A DNA stretch of 64,000 bases from Bacteroidota bacterium (GTDB lineage Bacteria; Bacteroidota; Bacteroidia; Cytophagales; Cyclobacteriaceae): positions 120,893 to 184,892 of the forward strand of contig JAFDYT010000011.1 in the NCBI GenBank assembly GCA_018266055.1, given 5' to 3'. The notes under the pieces were generated by a model, which saw only the letters and a program-made list of their open reading frames with translations, was not told the DNA's origin and did not search any database. The position numbers and the translations under genes are program-made. The first letter of the stretch is position 1. Each line of letters opens with the position of its first letter. Shown here one piece after another: positions 26,013 to 35,097 of this stretch.

Positions 26013-28583
26013 CTACGCGGAATTACGCGCCGCATTAATAATTCCGAACATGCACCGAATGATGAGCTTGCGTAAGCGCTGCTCGTAGATTTTATTTTCG
26101 TCGCTGAGGTAGCGAATGTGCATCAACGCATATTGCTGAATAGCGATCAGCGGCAGCACTATGCGCTCGCGCAGCCTCACCGATTCGCCAATCATGGGGT
26201 TGTTGCCCATCAGTTCACTTAAGCCTGAAATCTTCAACACCATCTCCTTCGACAGTACATATTCGTCGTACATCTTTTTCCAGAAGTCGCCAAACTCCGG
26301 GTCTTTGCCGAGATACGTGGTGGCTTTGTAATACGTTTTCGTAAGCGACATCATGCTATTGCCCAGCAGCGTGCGGAAGAACAACGAGTTTTGATAAAGC
26401 GCTTTGAGTTCTTCTTCATGGCCCTGCTGACAGAGTTTATTCAACGCCGTACCCACACCATAGAATCCGGGAATATTTTGTTTCATCATGGCCCACGAGC
26501 CCACGAAGGGAATCGCGCGCAAGTCTTCGAACTTAAGCCCTTCGCCTCCACTCCGTTTTACCGGACGTGAGCCGATGTTGGTATCGCCAAAGGTCAAGAG
26601 CGGTGTTACCTTTTCGAGGTAAGGCACAAACTTAGGATCGTTTTTCAAGCCGAGATAAGCCTTATATCCTTCATCGGCCAGTGTGTCGAGAAGTTGTTTA
26701 TTCTTTTCCGTGAGTTGATTTTCGGTACGTTTGAAAACCGTTCCTTCCAAGCCGGATGAAAGCAGTTGCTCAAGGTTGTATTTGCTGGATGCCGGTCGTC
26801 CGAAATTAGAGCTAATGGTTTGTCCCTGAATGGTGATTTGTACTTCTTCGTGTTCGATAGTTTCGCCCAACGAAGCGTAGAAGTCGTGCGTGTTTCCACC
26901 GCCGCGTGCTGGTGGTCCGCCTCGTCCGTCGAAGAACAGCGCTTTTAATCCAAACTTACGCGATGTAAACGTGAGGCTTTCTTTGGCTCGGAAGATCGAC
27001 CAGTTGGCGCGAAGATAGCCACCGTCTTTTGTACCGTCAGAAAATCCAAGCATGATCGACTGATGATCTTTGCGGGAAACCAGGTGCTTGCGATACACAG
27101 AAATCGAGTAAAGTTCTTCCATAATCGAAGGCGCATGCGCCAAGTCACCAATCGTTTCGAAGAGAGGCACTACATCCAGTTCGAGGTGATCATCCTTTCC
27201 GATCAGCAAGCGCGCCAGCGTAAACACTTCGATAATGTGAAGCGGACTCTGGCAGTTGCTGATTACATAGCGATGGCTGCCCAGCAGTCCATTTTCTTTC
27301 TGAATCGTCGCGATAGCCAAAATACTCTGAATAGTTTCATTCACGAGCGAATCTTCGAACACGTGCGCCGAGAGATCGACATTCAAATTCAGGAGATATT
27401 CAATCTTGTCGTGGGCCGAAAGGGCTGCGTATTTTTCAGGCGAAAGGGAAAGGTTCTTCTCCGAAAGAGTTTTTAAAATTGAATCCCACACAGCATCATG
27501 CTTGCGGCTATCCTGCCGGATATCGAGGCTGGCGAAATGAAATCCAAAGAGTTTCACTTTTAATATGAACGAATCGAGCAGCTCTAAAAACAAGCCGCCG
27601 TGGTCGCGCACCAAAATAGTTCGGGCTTCATTCAATTCGGCAACCAGTTCATCGGGCGATGCATAATTCTTTTCTTTGGAGAACACCAGCGAGTAAATCT
27701 TCTGTTCTATCTCCGTAATAATCTTCGACACGCCGTGGAACGTGAGTCTGCGGCGAAGCAATCGCAAATCGCGGTAGTAACATTTTAAGATAGAGTCTTT
27801 CAGCTTCGCAGCCACCTTCAGCGTAATGTCGGCGGTGACAAACGGGTTGCCATCGCGGTCGCCGCCAGGCCAAAAACCAATCACTACGAGCCGATTGTTT
27901 TTCCATTCATGAAGGTTCATCTTCAAACCTTTCACCAGCGATTCGATCGTCTCAGGAATTGAAGTATAAAACACGTTCTCCAGAAACCAGCACAAGCTCA
28001 CGGCTTCGTCATATGGCGAGGGCTTGGCCTGATTGATAAACGCCGATTTGCCGAGCTGGCTTAACAGAAGATTAATCTGAGCGAGGTCGTTTTCACGTAT
28101 TGATTTTTCAAGATCAGTCAAAATACCGAGCACATACCCGGGATAAAATTGCGTAGGGTGCGCGGTAAGCACCAGCCGCAAACTAAATTCGTCGAGGCGC
28201 GCTTTCAGTTCTTCGGCTTTCTTTTCAAATTCCGTGCGCAGTAGTAGTGCAGGCACAGTTCCTTTGCCGGCAAGGTCGTGTACTTGCTCAAAGGCTGAGT
28301 CTTCAATCGAGTCGAACAACGCCACCTGGCGCTCTACATATTGAATAAAATTGAAGAGCATGTCAAACTGCTCTTGTTTTGAAGTGTTGGGAGCGTAATC
28401 GCGAAAGAACGTTTCAATGATTTCGATGGCGGAAGCGCCTCGTTCAAAACCACTTTCGCATTCGCGCAACAGCAGCGGCAGCAAAGTGCCGGTACGCGAA
28501 ATGTTTTGAAACGGCAAGTTGAGAAACAAGCTGTTGTAAATATGAAACCGAGATCCAACCTGCTCTTCGTATTTTGAATACAT
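26013..28583 (-). CDS. ppc: Phosphoenolpyruvate carboxylase
   Basis: 856 residues. It fixes bicarbonate onto PEP to give oxaloacetate, an anaplerotic reaction. Catalytic blocks are visible: LTAHPTQFYPG (the HPT histidine), GGDRDGNPFVTADITL, IMLGFSDGTKDGG, FDGRGGPPARGGG, and IPGFYGVGTAL near the C-terminus. Compared with Escherichia coli PEPC it differs in the first motif (HPTQ rather than HPTE) and in a PYDEAVSL stretch replacing the usual DEIR region, which I recall as a Bacteroidota-type variant. It is slightly shorter than the 883-residue E. coli enzyme. Bicarbonate is its substrate, relevant to the uptake cluster at 37633-40639. Confidence 0.95.
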   Translation of the reverse strand: MYSKYEEQVGSRFHIYNSLFLNLPFQNISRTGTLLPLLLRECESGFERGASAIEIIETFFRDYAPNTSKQEQFDMLFNFIQYVERQVALFDSIEDSAFEQVHDLAGKGTVPALLLRTEFEKKAEELKARLDEFSLRLVLTAHPTQFYPGYVLGILTDLEKSIRENDLAQINLLLSQLGKSAFINQAKPSPYDEAVSLCWFLENVFYTSIPETIESLVKGLKMNLHEWKNNRLVVIGFWPGGDRDGNPFVTADITLKVAAKLKDSILKCYYRDLRLLRRRLTFHGVSKIITEIEQKIYSLVFSKEKNYASPDELVAELNEARTILVRDHGGLFLELLDSFILKVKLFGFHFASLDIRQDSRKHDAVWDSILKTLSEKNLSLSPEKYAALSAHDKIEYLLNLNVDLSAHVFEDSLVNETIQSILAIATIQKENGLLGSHRYVISNCQSPLHIIEVFTLARLLIGKDDHLELDVVPLFETIGDLAHAPSIMEELYSISVYRKHLVSRKDHQSIMLGFSDGTKDGGYLRANWSIFRAKESLTFTSRKFGLKALFFDGRGGPPARGGGNTHDFYASLGETIEHEEVQITIQGQTISSNFGRPASSKYNLEQLLSSGLEGTVFKRTENQLTEKNKQLLDTLADEGYKAYLGLKNDPKFVPYLEKVTPLLTFGDTNIGSRPVKRSGGEGLKFEDLRAIPFVGSWAMMKQNIPGFYGVGTALNKLCQQGHEEELKALYQNSLFFRTLLGNSMMSLTKTYYKATTYLGKDPEFGDFWKKMYDEYVLSKEMVLKISGLSELMGNNPMIGESVRLRERIVLPLIAIQQYALMHIRYLSDENKIYEQRLRKLIIRCMFGIINAARNSA

Positions 28584-28680
28584 AAAAAGGATAAAGAAGG
28601 TCGAAAATACGGCACTTTGCGGAGATGGGCAATTCTCTCAAAGGCAAAACAGTTTCACACGATTGCACGCCGCAGCATCA

Positions 28681-29373
28681 CTACCTTACTGACGTTAGTC
28701 CACCATCCACATGCAAAATTTGACCTGTCATCCACGACGACTCTTCCGATAAGAGATAGCACGCTAATGACGCAATATCAGCCGGAGTGCCAATGCGCTT
28801 GAGCGGATGACGTTCGGCCGACGCTTTCAATTTTTCTTCGGATGAAATAAGCTTGGATGCCAGCGGAGTGTTGGTGAGCGACGGGGCGATTGCGTTCACG
28901 CGGATTTTTGGTGCAAGCTCTGCCGCAAGAGATTTGGTCAGCCCTTCCACGGCACCTTTGGCCGCAGCAATAGATGCATGAAATGACATACCCTGATTCA
29001 CGGCCACCGTACTGAAAAGGACCACCGAAGCATTTTCTGAATTTTTTAACAAAGGCAAAGCCGCGCGAATGGATCGTGCTGCGCCAAGGCAATTCACCTG
29101 AAAGTCGTCGAGAAAATCCTGATCTGAAAGACGATGAAATGGTTTCAGGTTGATGCTTCCGGGGCAATATACCAGTCCGTGCAATGTTTCCGGAAGTGAG
29201 GCGACCGGCAATTCATCTTTTACCGCATCGAAAACGAGATGATCCGAAGTTTTATCCCCCATTTTTCTGGAGGCGGATAAAACCTGATATCCTTTTTGCC
29301 GCAGGTTGTCTGCAATAGCCAACCCGATACCCGAAGTGCCGCCGATTACGAGAATGTTTCGATTTATACTCAT
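28681..29373 (-). CDS. Atypical short-chain dehydrogenase/reductase
   Basis: 230 residues with an SDR Rossmann fold. The nucleotide loop GGTSGIG (11-17) is intact. The usual NNAG motif reads CPGS (70-73). The catalytic Ser is present (S121) and so is Lys139, but the Tyr of YxxxK is replaced by Ile135 (SIAAAK). The C-terminal pattern (VNAIAPSLTNTPLA, then MTGQILHVDGGLTS) is SDR-like. I recall sister sequences with the same atypical core in Bacteroidota, so it is probably not a sequencing error. It might bind a cofactor without normal reductase chemistry, or use another residue as acid. Confidence 0.85.
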   Translation of the reverse strand: MSINRNILVIGGTSGIGLAIADNLRQKGYQVLSASRKMGDKTSDHLVFDAVKDELPVASLPETLHGLVYCPGSINLKPFHRLSDQDFLDDFQVNCLGAARSIRAALPLLKNSENASVVLFSTVAVNQGMSFHASIAAAKGAVEGLTKSLAAELAPKIRVNAIAPSLTNTPLASKLISSEEKLKASAERHPLKRIGTPADIASLACYLLSEESSWMTGQILHVDGGLTSVR

Positions 29374-29546
29374 GCATTCAGAAACAATGAATGTCGGCGT
29401 TTGTTAAAGCGTAGAAGCGTTTTTTTGGCAAAGGACAAACAAAAAATGACATTCAGGGGTCAGTTTTCTTTTTAAAAAATTAATCGATTGCGTTTCATTC
29501 GATTGTTCAGTAAAAAAGTTTAATTTCAAAGTGCTAAATCTACCTT

Positions 29547-30119
29547 ATGAATAAACTGTACCTGATTCTTGTGATGGCTTTAGTTTCATCTTGTTTAGGA
29601 TACCGCGAGCTTCCCGTGGAGTATGACTATAGCTATAAAGGTAATTTCAAAAGATACAAAACGTTTGATCTGATGCGGCCGGTTTTTGAAACCGACAGCT
29701 CGATGCGGAGTGAAATCGTAGAAAAATCAATCGCTGCGCGCATGAAATTTCTTGGCTACAAGAAAACTACAACACGGCCGCACCTCATTATTTCTTACAA
29801 GATGTTTAACGACAGCCTTCGTCTGAACGGATACGTACAGCCAGAAATGGACGTATGGATGAAATCTACCAACGACCACCTGAACTATGATAAGAAGAAA
29901 TACAATTTGAAAACCGGTACCCTGCTTATTCAATTTTACGATCGCCGTCAAAATCAATCAGTGTGGCAAGGGTACTCTACCATGTTGTACGGCGACATCA
30001 ACTTCAGTAACAACAAGCAGTTGCGCAACGCCGTGATTTCTATTCTGGACAAGTACCGCGTCTGGGCCGATGGGTTTCTTGAAGAGCAGGCAAAAAATCA
30101 GCAGTTGAATAACCCATAA
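29547..30119 (+). CDS. DUF4136 lipoprotein
   Basis: 190 residues. A lipoprotein signal ends in VSSC (Cys near residue 16). The mature protein matches DUF4136, a beta-rich periplasmic domain: YSYKGNFKRYKTFDLM, a conserved tail (WADGFLEEQ), and a central LIISYKM. The function of the family is unknown. It is separate from its neighbours: a hairpin overlaps its stop codon. Confidence 0.82.
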   Translation: MNKLYLILVMALVSSCLGYRELPVEYDYSYKGNFKRYKTFDLMRPVFETDSSMRSEIVEKSIAARMKFLGYKKTTTRPHLIISYKMFNDSLRLNGYVQPEMDVWMKSTNDHLNYDKKKYNLKTGTLLIQFYDRRQNQSVWQGYSTMLYGDINFSNNKQLRNAVISILDKYRVWADGFLEEQAKNQQLNNP

Positions 30120-30132
30120 AGGGTTATTTTTG
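30108..30132 (+). terminator. Hairpin overlapping the DUF4136 stop, with overlapping -7 box
   Basis: AATAACCC (30108-30115) and GGGTTATT (30121-30128) pair around the TAA stop and are followed by TTTG. The bases TATTTTTG at 30125-30132 also match the TAnnTTTG promoter box for the next gene, so the terminator's 3' arm and the trmH-like promoter share sequence. Confidence 0.55.
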
Positions 30133-30160
30133 CCTTCTCAAAAGTACTTCTCGATTTTAC

Positions 30161-30841
30161 ATGGCTTCTAAGGAACAGCTTCTTATTGATCATTTCGCTC
30201 AATACATTTCCGACCACAAAAAACAATTCATTGAACGCGTTCTTGCAGAGCGAACGCGGTATGTAACGCTGGTGCTCGAAGATATTTTTCAATCACAAAA
30301 CGCAAGTGCAGCCGTGCGCACGTGCGAGTGCCTTGGCTTGCAAGACATTCACATCGCAGAGACTGAAAGCCAATATTCGGTTAACAAGCGGGTACTAAAA
30401 GGGTCAAACAAGTGGATCGATCTCCATCGCCACAAGCTGAAGGGATTCAACAACACCGAAATTTGCTTTCGCCAACTTCGTGAAAGTGGCTATCAGATCC
30501 TGGTCACAGATCCCTCGCCCGATGGCGTCTCTATCAATGACGTAGCCATCGACAAAAAAATAGCCATCGTCATGGGCAGCGAATTGCGCGGCACTTCTGA
30601 TTTTGCTTTGGCGCACGCCGATCAGAAAATTTTCATCCCTATGTATGGCTTCACCGAAAGCCTCAACATCTCTGTAAGTGCCGCCATCTGCCTGAACACC
30701 ATTCTTACTAAAGTCCGGCAATCGCCAGTAGCCTGGCAATTGAGTGAGGAAGAAAAGGAGAGCCTGCGTCTTAAATGGTACAAGAAAATAGTGCGCAGGT
30801 CGGATCTTATTGAACGCGAATTTCTCCGCACGATTGAGTAA
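30161..30841 (+). CDS. trmH: tRNA/rRNA 2'-O-methyltransferase, TrmH/SpoU family
   Basis: 226 residues. SPOUT fold with the three family motifs: an N-terminal NASAAVRTCECLGL (motif 1), AIVMGSELRGTSDFALAHAD (motif 2), and IPMYGFTESLNISVSAAICL (motif 3), forming the knotted SAM-binding site. The size and N-terminal sequence (YVTLVLEDIFQSQNASAAVRTCECLGL) resemble TrmH, which 2'-O-methylates G18 of tRNAs, but closely related rRNA methyltransferases cannot be excluded. Confidence 0.88.
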   Translation: MASKEQLLIDHFAQYISDHKKQFIERVLAERTRYVTLVLEDIFQSQNASAAVRTCECLGLQDIHIAETESQYSVNKRVLKGSNKWIDLHRHKLKGFNNTEICFRQLRESGYQILVTDPSPDGVSINDVAIDKKIAIVMGSELRGTSDFALAHADQKIFIPMYGFTESLNISVSAAICLNTILTKVRQSPVAWQLSEEEKESLRLKWYKKIVRRSDLIEREFLRTIE

Positions 30842-30868
30842 TTTTACCTGGCTTTAATCTGATTACTC

Positions 30869-31516
30869 ATGAAATGGTGGCGAAGGCTGAGAAATCTATC
30901 TCTGTATCTAATTCTCTTTACACTCCTGTTTGTAGTCATTTCCAATTGGTGGGTAATCCGAAGCACTCAGGGTAAAGTAGTCACCGACATCAGTTCATTT
31001 AATGGGCCCAACGTGGCGCTGGTGTTAGGAACGAGCAACAAGTTGCGCAACGGATCGACCAATCCTTATTTCGAAAATCGCATTAAAGCAGCCGCGGAAT
31101 TATACCACGAAGGCAAAGTCGCTCATTTTATCTTAAGCGGCGACAATCGTTCCATTTATTACAACGAGCCGATGGACATGAAGAAAGCGCTGATTGTGCT
31201 CGGCGTGCCCGATAGCACTATTACGCTTGATTACGCAGGCTTACGCACGCTCGACTCCATTGTGCGCAGCAAAGAGATTTTTGGCCAAAACAAAATCACG
31301 ATTATCACGCAGCCCTTCCATAGCTACAGGGCGCTGTTCATTAGCCAATTCTATGAAATCGAAGCGGTAGCCGTAGTGGCGCAAGAACCTAACACCGATG
31401 CGGCGATCAACATTTATTTCAGAGAATATTTCGCTCGAACCAAGGCCGTTCTTGATTTATACATTCTTAAAACCGCACCTCGTCACCTGGGCGAAAAAGA
31501 ACCGCTAAGCATTTGA
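30869..31516 (+). CDS. SanA/YdcF-like DUF218 membrane protein
   Basis: 215 residues. One N-terminal membrane helix (about 8-27), then an alpha/beta DUF218 domain: NVALVLGTSNKLRNG, FILSGDNRS, and KITIITQPFHSYRALFISQFY. This layout matches SanA, whose loss in enterobacteria alters outer-membrane permeability to vancomycin at high temperature; the biochemical activity is unclear. It follows the methyltransferase by 27 bases on the same strand and may share a transcript. Confidence 0.85.
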   Translation: MKWWRRLRNLSLYLILFTLLFVVISNWWVIRSTQGKVVTDISSFNGPNVALVLGTSNKLRNGSTNPYFENRIKAAAELYHEGKVAHFILSGDNRSIYYNEPMDMKKALIVLGVPDSTITLDYAGLRTLDSIVRSKEIFGQNKITIITQPFHSYRALFISQFYEIEAVAVVAQEPNTDAAINIYFREYFARTKAVLDLYILKTAPRHLGEKEPLSI

Positions 31517-31571
31517 GAATCCTCATTGCCTCAGATAAGTTTTTCGCGTAGGTTTAAGACAAATTAATACT

Positions 31572-32651
31572 ATGCTCTCTCCCATCGACAGCGACATCGC
31601 TCAGGCAAAAACACTCGATACCAAGTTTTATCTAAGCGAAACCCTCTTTCAGGAATCCAAAGAAAAAATATTTTCCGCTTGCTGGCATTTTCTGGACGAC
31701 ACGGATAAAGTGAAGGAAAGCGGGCAAGTTCTGCCATTGACTCTCTTACCAGATTTTATTGACGAGCCGCTGTTGATCAGCCACGATAAAAACCAACAGT
31801 TACATTGCCTGTCGAACGTATGCACTCACCGGGGAAACTTGCTGATAGAAAAACCGTGCAAACTCAACGACATAAGGTGTAAATACCACGGTCGTCGCTT
31901 TCACCTTGATGGGAAATTTCTGTCGATGCCAGAATTCAAGGAAGTGAAAAATTTTCCGTCTCCTTCCGATAATCTCCATGCATTACCCCTTTTCACCTGG
32001 GGGAAATTACTGTTCACTTCTCTCGGTAATAAATTTAAAGCCGAAGATTTTCTCAAGCCGATGATCGACCGCGTTAGCTGGCTTCCACTCGACCGGTTGG
32101 TGTTTCGGGCCGACCGTTCCAAGGATTATGTGCTTGACGCCAACTGGGCGTTGTATTGCGAAAACTATCTCGAAGGATTTCACATCCCCTTTGTGCACGC
32201 CGGATTAAACTCGGTGATCGACTATGGAAATTATGCGGTGGAACTTTATCGCTATTCGAATTTACAGATCGGCATAGCCAAAGATGGGGAATCGGTATTT
32301 GATATTCCGTCAACCTCGCCTGACTATGGAAAGAAAATCGCCGGCTATTATTTCTGGGTTTTTCCCAACATGATGTTCAACTTTTATCCGTGGGGGCTTT
32401 CGATTAACGTCGTGAAGCCGATGGGGGTGACTAAAACGAAGGTCTCCTTTTTGTCATACGTGTTCGACGAAAGCAAACTTAATCAGGGAGCCGGCGCCGA
32501 CCTTCACACGGTAGAAATGGAGGACGAAGAAGTCGTGCTCAATGTGCAGAAGGGAATCCGGTCGAAATTTTATACTCATGGTCGCTACTCAGTCACACGC
32601 GAGCAAGGCACCCATCACTTTCATCAGCTTATTACTGAGTTTATGAAGTAA
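31572..32651 (+). CDS. Rieske-type aromatic-ring/amine oxygenase alpha subunit
   Basis: 359 residues. The N-terminal half has a Rieske [2Fe-2S] site: CTHRGNLL at about 81-88 and CKYHGRRF at about 101-108 (CxH...CxxH). The catalytic domain has the mononuclear iron ligands in ENYLEGFHIPFVH (two His), with a late acidic ligand probably near the C-terminus. It belongs to the ring-hydroxylating oxygenase family that also includes carnitine and glycine-betaine monooxygenases. The substrate is unknown. No ferredoxin or reductase partner is encoded nearby. Confidence 0.9.
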   Translation: MLSPIDSDIAQAKTLDTKFYLSETLFQESKEKIFSACWHFLDDTDKVKESGQVLPLTLLPDFIDEPLLISHDKNQQLHCLSNVCTHRGNLLIEKPCKLNDIRCKYHGRRFHLDGKFLSMPEFKEVKNFPSPSDNLHALPLFTWGKLLFTSLGNKFKAEDFLKPMIDRVSWLPLDRLVFRADRSKDYVLDANWALYCENYLEGFHIPFVHAGLNSVIDYGNYAVELYRYSNLQIGIAKDGESVFDIPSTSPDYGKKIAGYYFWVFPNMMFNFYPWGLSINVVKPMGVTKTKVSFLSYVFDESKLNQGAGADLHTVEMEDEEVVLNVQKGIRSKFYTHGRYSVTREQGTHHFHQLITEFMK

Positions 32652-32705
32652 GTGGTTCTAAAAAATTCAATTTCTTTTAACTCCTCCAATTCTATTACTC
32701 TCACA

Positions 32706-33962
32706 ATGAAAAAACTCATTCTTCTTTTCATCGTCCTTTTTACAGCCACTCAATCCTTTGGTCAGAAAAATTTTCAGAAAGGTTATATTATTCAACTGAA
32801 CGGCGATACAATCCGAGGTGCCATTGATTATGCTAACTGGGAAAAGAACCCAAAGAAAATAAATTTCAAGAATTCAAACGGAACCGTTACCGAGTTTTCA
32901 CCGATAGACATCAAAGAATTCAAAGTACTGGACGAAAGGTATTTAGGTGCAATAGTAGAAGCCGTTAACCCTTTTAACCTGACGGAATACCAGGCTTCAC
33001 CTCAACTAAAAATGGATACAGCGTTTCTACAAACCATGATTGATGGACCGAAACAACTATTCTATTATCAATCTCCTTTTGGTCAGGAACATTTTTACAT
33101 CAGGCAAGACTCAAAGTTTGTGCTGCTGGTTTTCAAGAAATACATAAAAATGCAAAACGGTTTTCCAACGGAATTTGAAAACAACAAATACGTTGGTCAA
33201 CTTACTTACTATTTAGACAATTGCCCCTCCCTCAAGTCAAAACTTAATAATCTAGATTATGTAAAAACCAGATTGGAAGCCCTCTTTAATACGTACTATG
33301 AAAACTGCACTTCCAGTCAAATAAAGTTTCAGAAGAAAACAGAAAAAATCAAAACACAGATAGGAGTGCTCGGCGGATTAGCACTAACTTCTTTGGTTTT
33401 CAAAACTGACAATCAGGCCAGCGCCTCATTTAACTACATTGACAAAGCTGATTTCAAACAATCTGTTGGAATAACAGGTGGAGTATTTGTAGAATTTATC
33501 TTACCACGAAGTAAACAAAAATGGTCTATCAATAATGAAATCACCTATAGCAGTTATAATGCTAGTGGATTCTATAATGATTACATGAATTCGCACCAAT
33601 ACACAAAAATTTATTCTACGCTAAACTATGCCTATTTAAAACTTGGGAATATGCTTCGCTACAAATTTCTTCTCAATAAAGGCTGTGTGTTTATTAATTT
33701 CGGAATCACGAATGGAGCAGCCATTAGCGAAAAAAATTCCCAGCACCAGGAAACAACTTTTTTTACAACCTACACTACCAGCGACGGCAACGCGCTGGGT
33801 AGAACCAGAAGATATGAAGTTGGTTTTCTCGGAGGCATTGGTACAAAATTCAATAAATTATCTTTTGAGACTAGGTACGAAAGCGGCAACGGAATGTCTG
33901 ACTATACGAATTTAGCAGCGACCACCAATAAACTCTATTTTCTGATAGGTTATAATTTTTAA
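32706..33962 (+). CDS. Secreted or outer-membrane protein with beta-barrel-like C-terminus
   Basis: 418 residues from the ATG at 32706 (signal peptide about 1-20, ending SFGQ). The N-terminal part (about 20-60) has FQKGYIIQLNGDTIRGAIDYANW, a short beta-rich segment common to a family of uncharacterised Bacteroidota exported proteins. The C-terminal 200 residues alternate aromatic and polar residues and end in a strand finishing with Phe (FLIGYNF), typical of small outer-membrane barrels. The gene is more AT-rich than its neighbours. Function unknown. Confidence 0.75.
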   Translation: MKKLILLFIVLFTATQSFGQKNFQKGYIIQLNGDTIRGAIDYANWEKNPKKINFKNSNGTVTEFSPIDIKEFKVLDERYLGAIVEAVNPFNLTEYQASPQLKMDTAFLQTMIDGPKQLFYYQSPFGQEHFYIRQDSKFVLLVFKKYIKMQNGFPTEFENNKYVGQLTYYLDNCPSLKSKLNNLDYVKTRLEALFNTYYENCTSSQIKFQKKTEKIKTQIGVLGGLALTSLVFKTDNQASASFNYIDKADFKQSVGITGGVFVEFILPRSKQKWSINNEITYSSYNASGFYNDYMNSHQYTKIYSTLNYAYLKLGNMLRYKFLLNKGCVFINFGITNGAAISEKNSQHQETTFFTTYTTSDGNALGRTRRYEVGFLGGIGTKFNKLSFETRYESGNGMSDYTNLAATTNKLYFLIGYNF

Positions 33963-33977
33963 GTCAGGTAGCCCAAT

Positions 33978-34505
33978 ATGGTTTCTCACCACCCGACGAT
34001 AGAAAATATTCTGCATAGTTATCGCGAATCCCTCGGCACAAATTTTTCATGCTATCGAAATCACGTTTACCGGGTTTATAATTTTGTCGCGACCGGATTC
34101 ACAGATCCTCAAGACCTGGAATTGCTTGCCGTTGCTGCAGCCTTTCATGACTTAGGAATTTGGACGCACCATACATTTGATTACCTCCAGCCTTCGAACA
34201 AGCTGGCGGAAAAGTATGCAATTGAAAATCACATTCCAGCCGACAAAGCGAATACCCTCTTTCTGATTATCGACCAGCACCACAAGCTTTCAAAAATAAG
34301 CACTTCGCCACTGGCTGAGGCCTTTCGGGTAGCAGACCTGGTTGATCTTTCACTTGGCTTAATCCGAAAAGGAGTCAATAAAAAATTCATTCAGGAGGTA
34401 AAAAGAGAGTTTCCTAACCAGGGATTTCATATATTTCTTATCCGGATATTTTTAAAAAACTTGTTCACCCATCCGATGAAGCCACTTCCTATGTACAAAT
34501 GGTAA
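33978..34505 (+). CDS. HD-domain metal-dependent phosphohydrolase-like protein
   Basis: 175 residues. The HD motif is present (HDLGIWTHHTFDY at about residue 57), with histidines before (SYRESLGTNFSCYRNHVYRVY) and after (IIDQHHKLS), as expected for a two-metal HD fold. It probably hydrolyses a phosphate ester such as a nucleotide; the substrate is unknown. The gene starts 15 bases after the preceding stop. Confidence 0.82.
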   Translation: MVSHHPTIENILHSYRESLGTNFSCYRNHVYRVYNFVATGFTDPQDLELLAVAAAFHDLGIWTHHTFDYLQPSNKLAEKYAIENHIPADKANTLFLIIDQHHKLSKISTSPLAEAFRVADLVDLSLGLIRKGVNKKFIQEVKREFPNQGFHIFLIRIFLKNLFTHPMKPLPMYKW

Positions 34506-34525
34506 CTTACTAATTAGTTGACTGC

Positions 34526-35077
34526 ATGAATTATCTTTTGAAAAATCAAGAAACCCCTCGGCTTAAATTCCGGCCCATCGCTACTGAAGATTATGATCAA
34601 TGGCTTCCATTTTTTCAACACCCTTCCTCTTTCAAACATTGGGTAGCGCCAAAACAATCGCCGGAAGAAGCATGCAAGGAATGGTTTGCGCGCCAGACGC
34701 AGCGCTACAACAATAACGAAGGCGGTATGAATGCATTGATTGAGAAATCGTCTGGGCGATTAGCAGGATACTGCGGATTGTTGGTTCAGCATGTTGATGG
34801 AATTACCGAACTGGAAGTAGGATATTCACTCCTACCCAATTTTCGAGAAAAAGGTTATGCCACAGAAGCCTCCAAGCGATGCCGAGACTTCGCTTTTGAA
34901 AACAACCTGACTGAATCGCTCATCTCGATCATCAGTATTACCAATGTGGCCTCGGTCAACGTGGCTATTAAAAATGGAATGAAGCCTCACAAGAAGACGG
35001 TGTACAAAGAAGTGGACGTTAATATTTTTCGCATTTCGCGAATGGAGTGGACGCAGATTATCTCCTTTGGCGGCTAA
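34526..35077 (+). CDS. GNAT-family acetyltransferase, RimJ/RimL-like
   Basis: 183 residues. It opens with the RimJ-type sequence ETPRLKFRPIATEDYDQWLPFF and carries the acetyl-CoA motif ELEVGYSLLPNFREKGYATEASKRCRDFAF at about 93-122, then ITNVASVNVAIKNGMK. This group acetylates N-terminal amines of proteins or other amines. Acceptor unknown. Confidence 0.88.
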   Translation: MNYLLKNQETPRLKFRPIATEDYDQWLPFFQHPSSFKHWVAPKQSPEEACKEWFARQTQRYNNNEGGMNALIEKSSGRLAGYCGLLVQHVDGITELEVGYSLLPNFREKGYATEASKRCRDFAFENNLTESLISIISITNVASVNVAIKNGMKPHKKTVYKEVDVNIFRISRMEWTQIISFGG

Positions 35078-35097
35078 AGCGCTTTCAAATTTGACCG

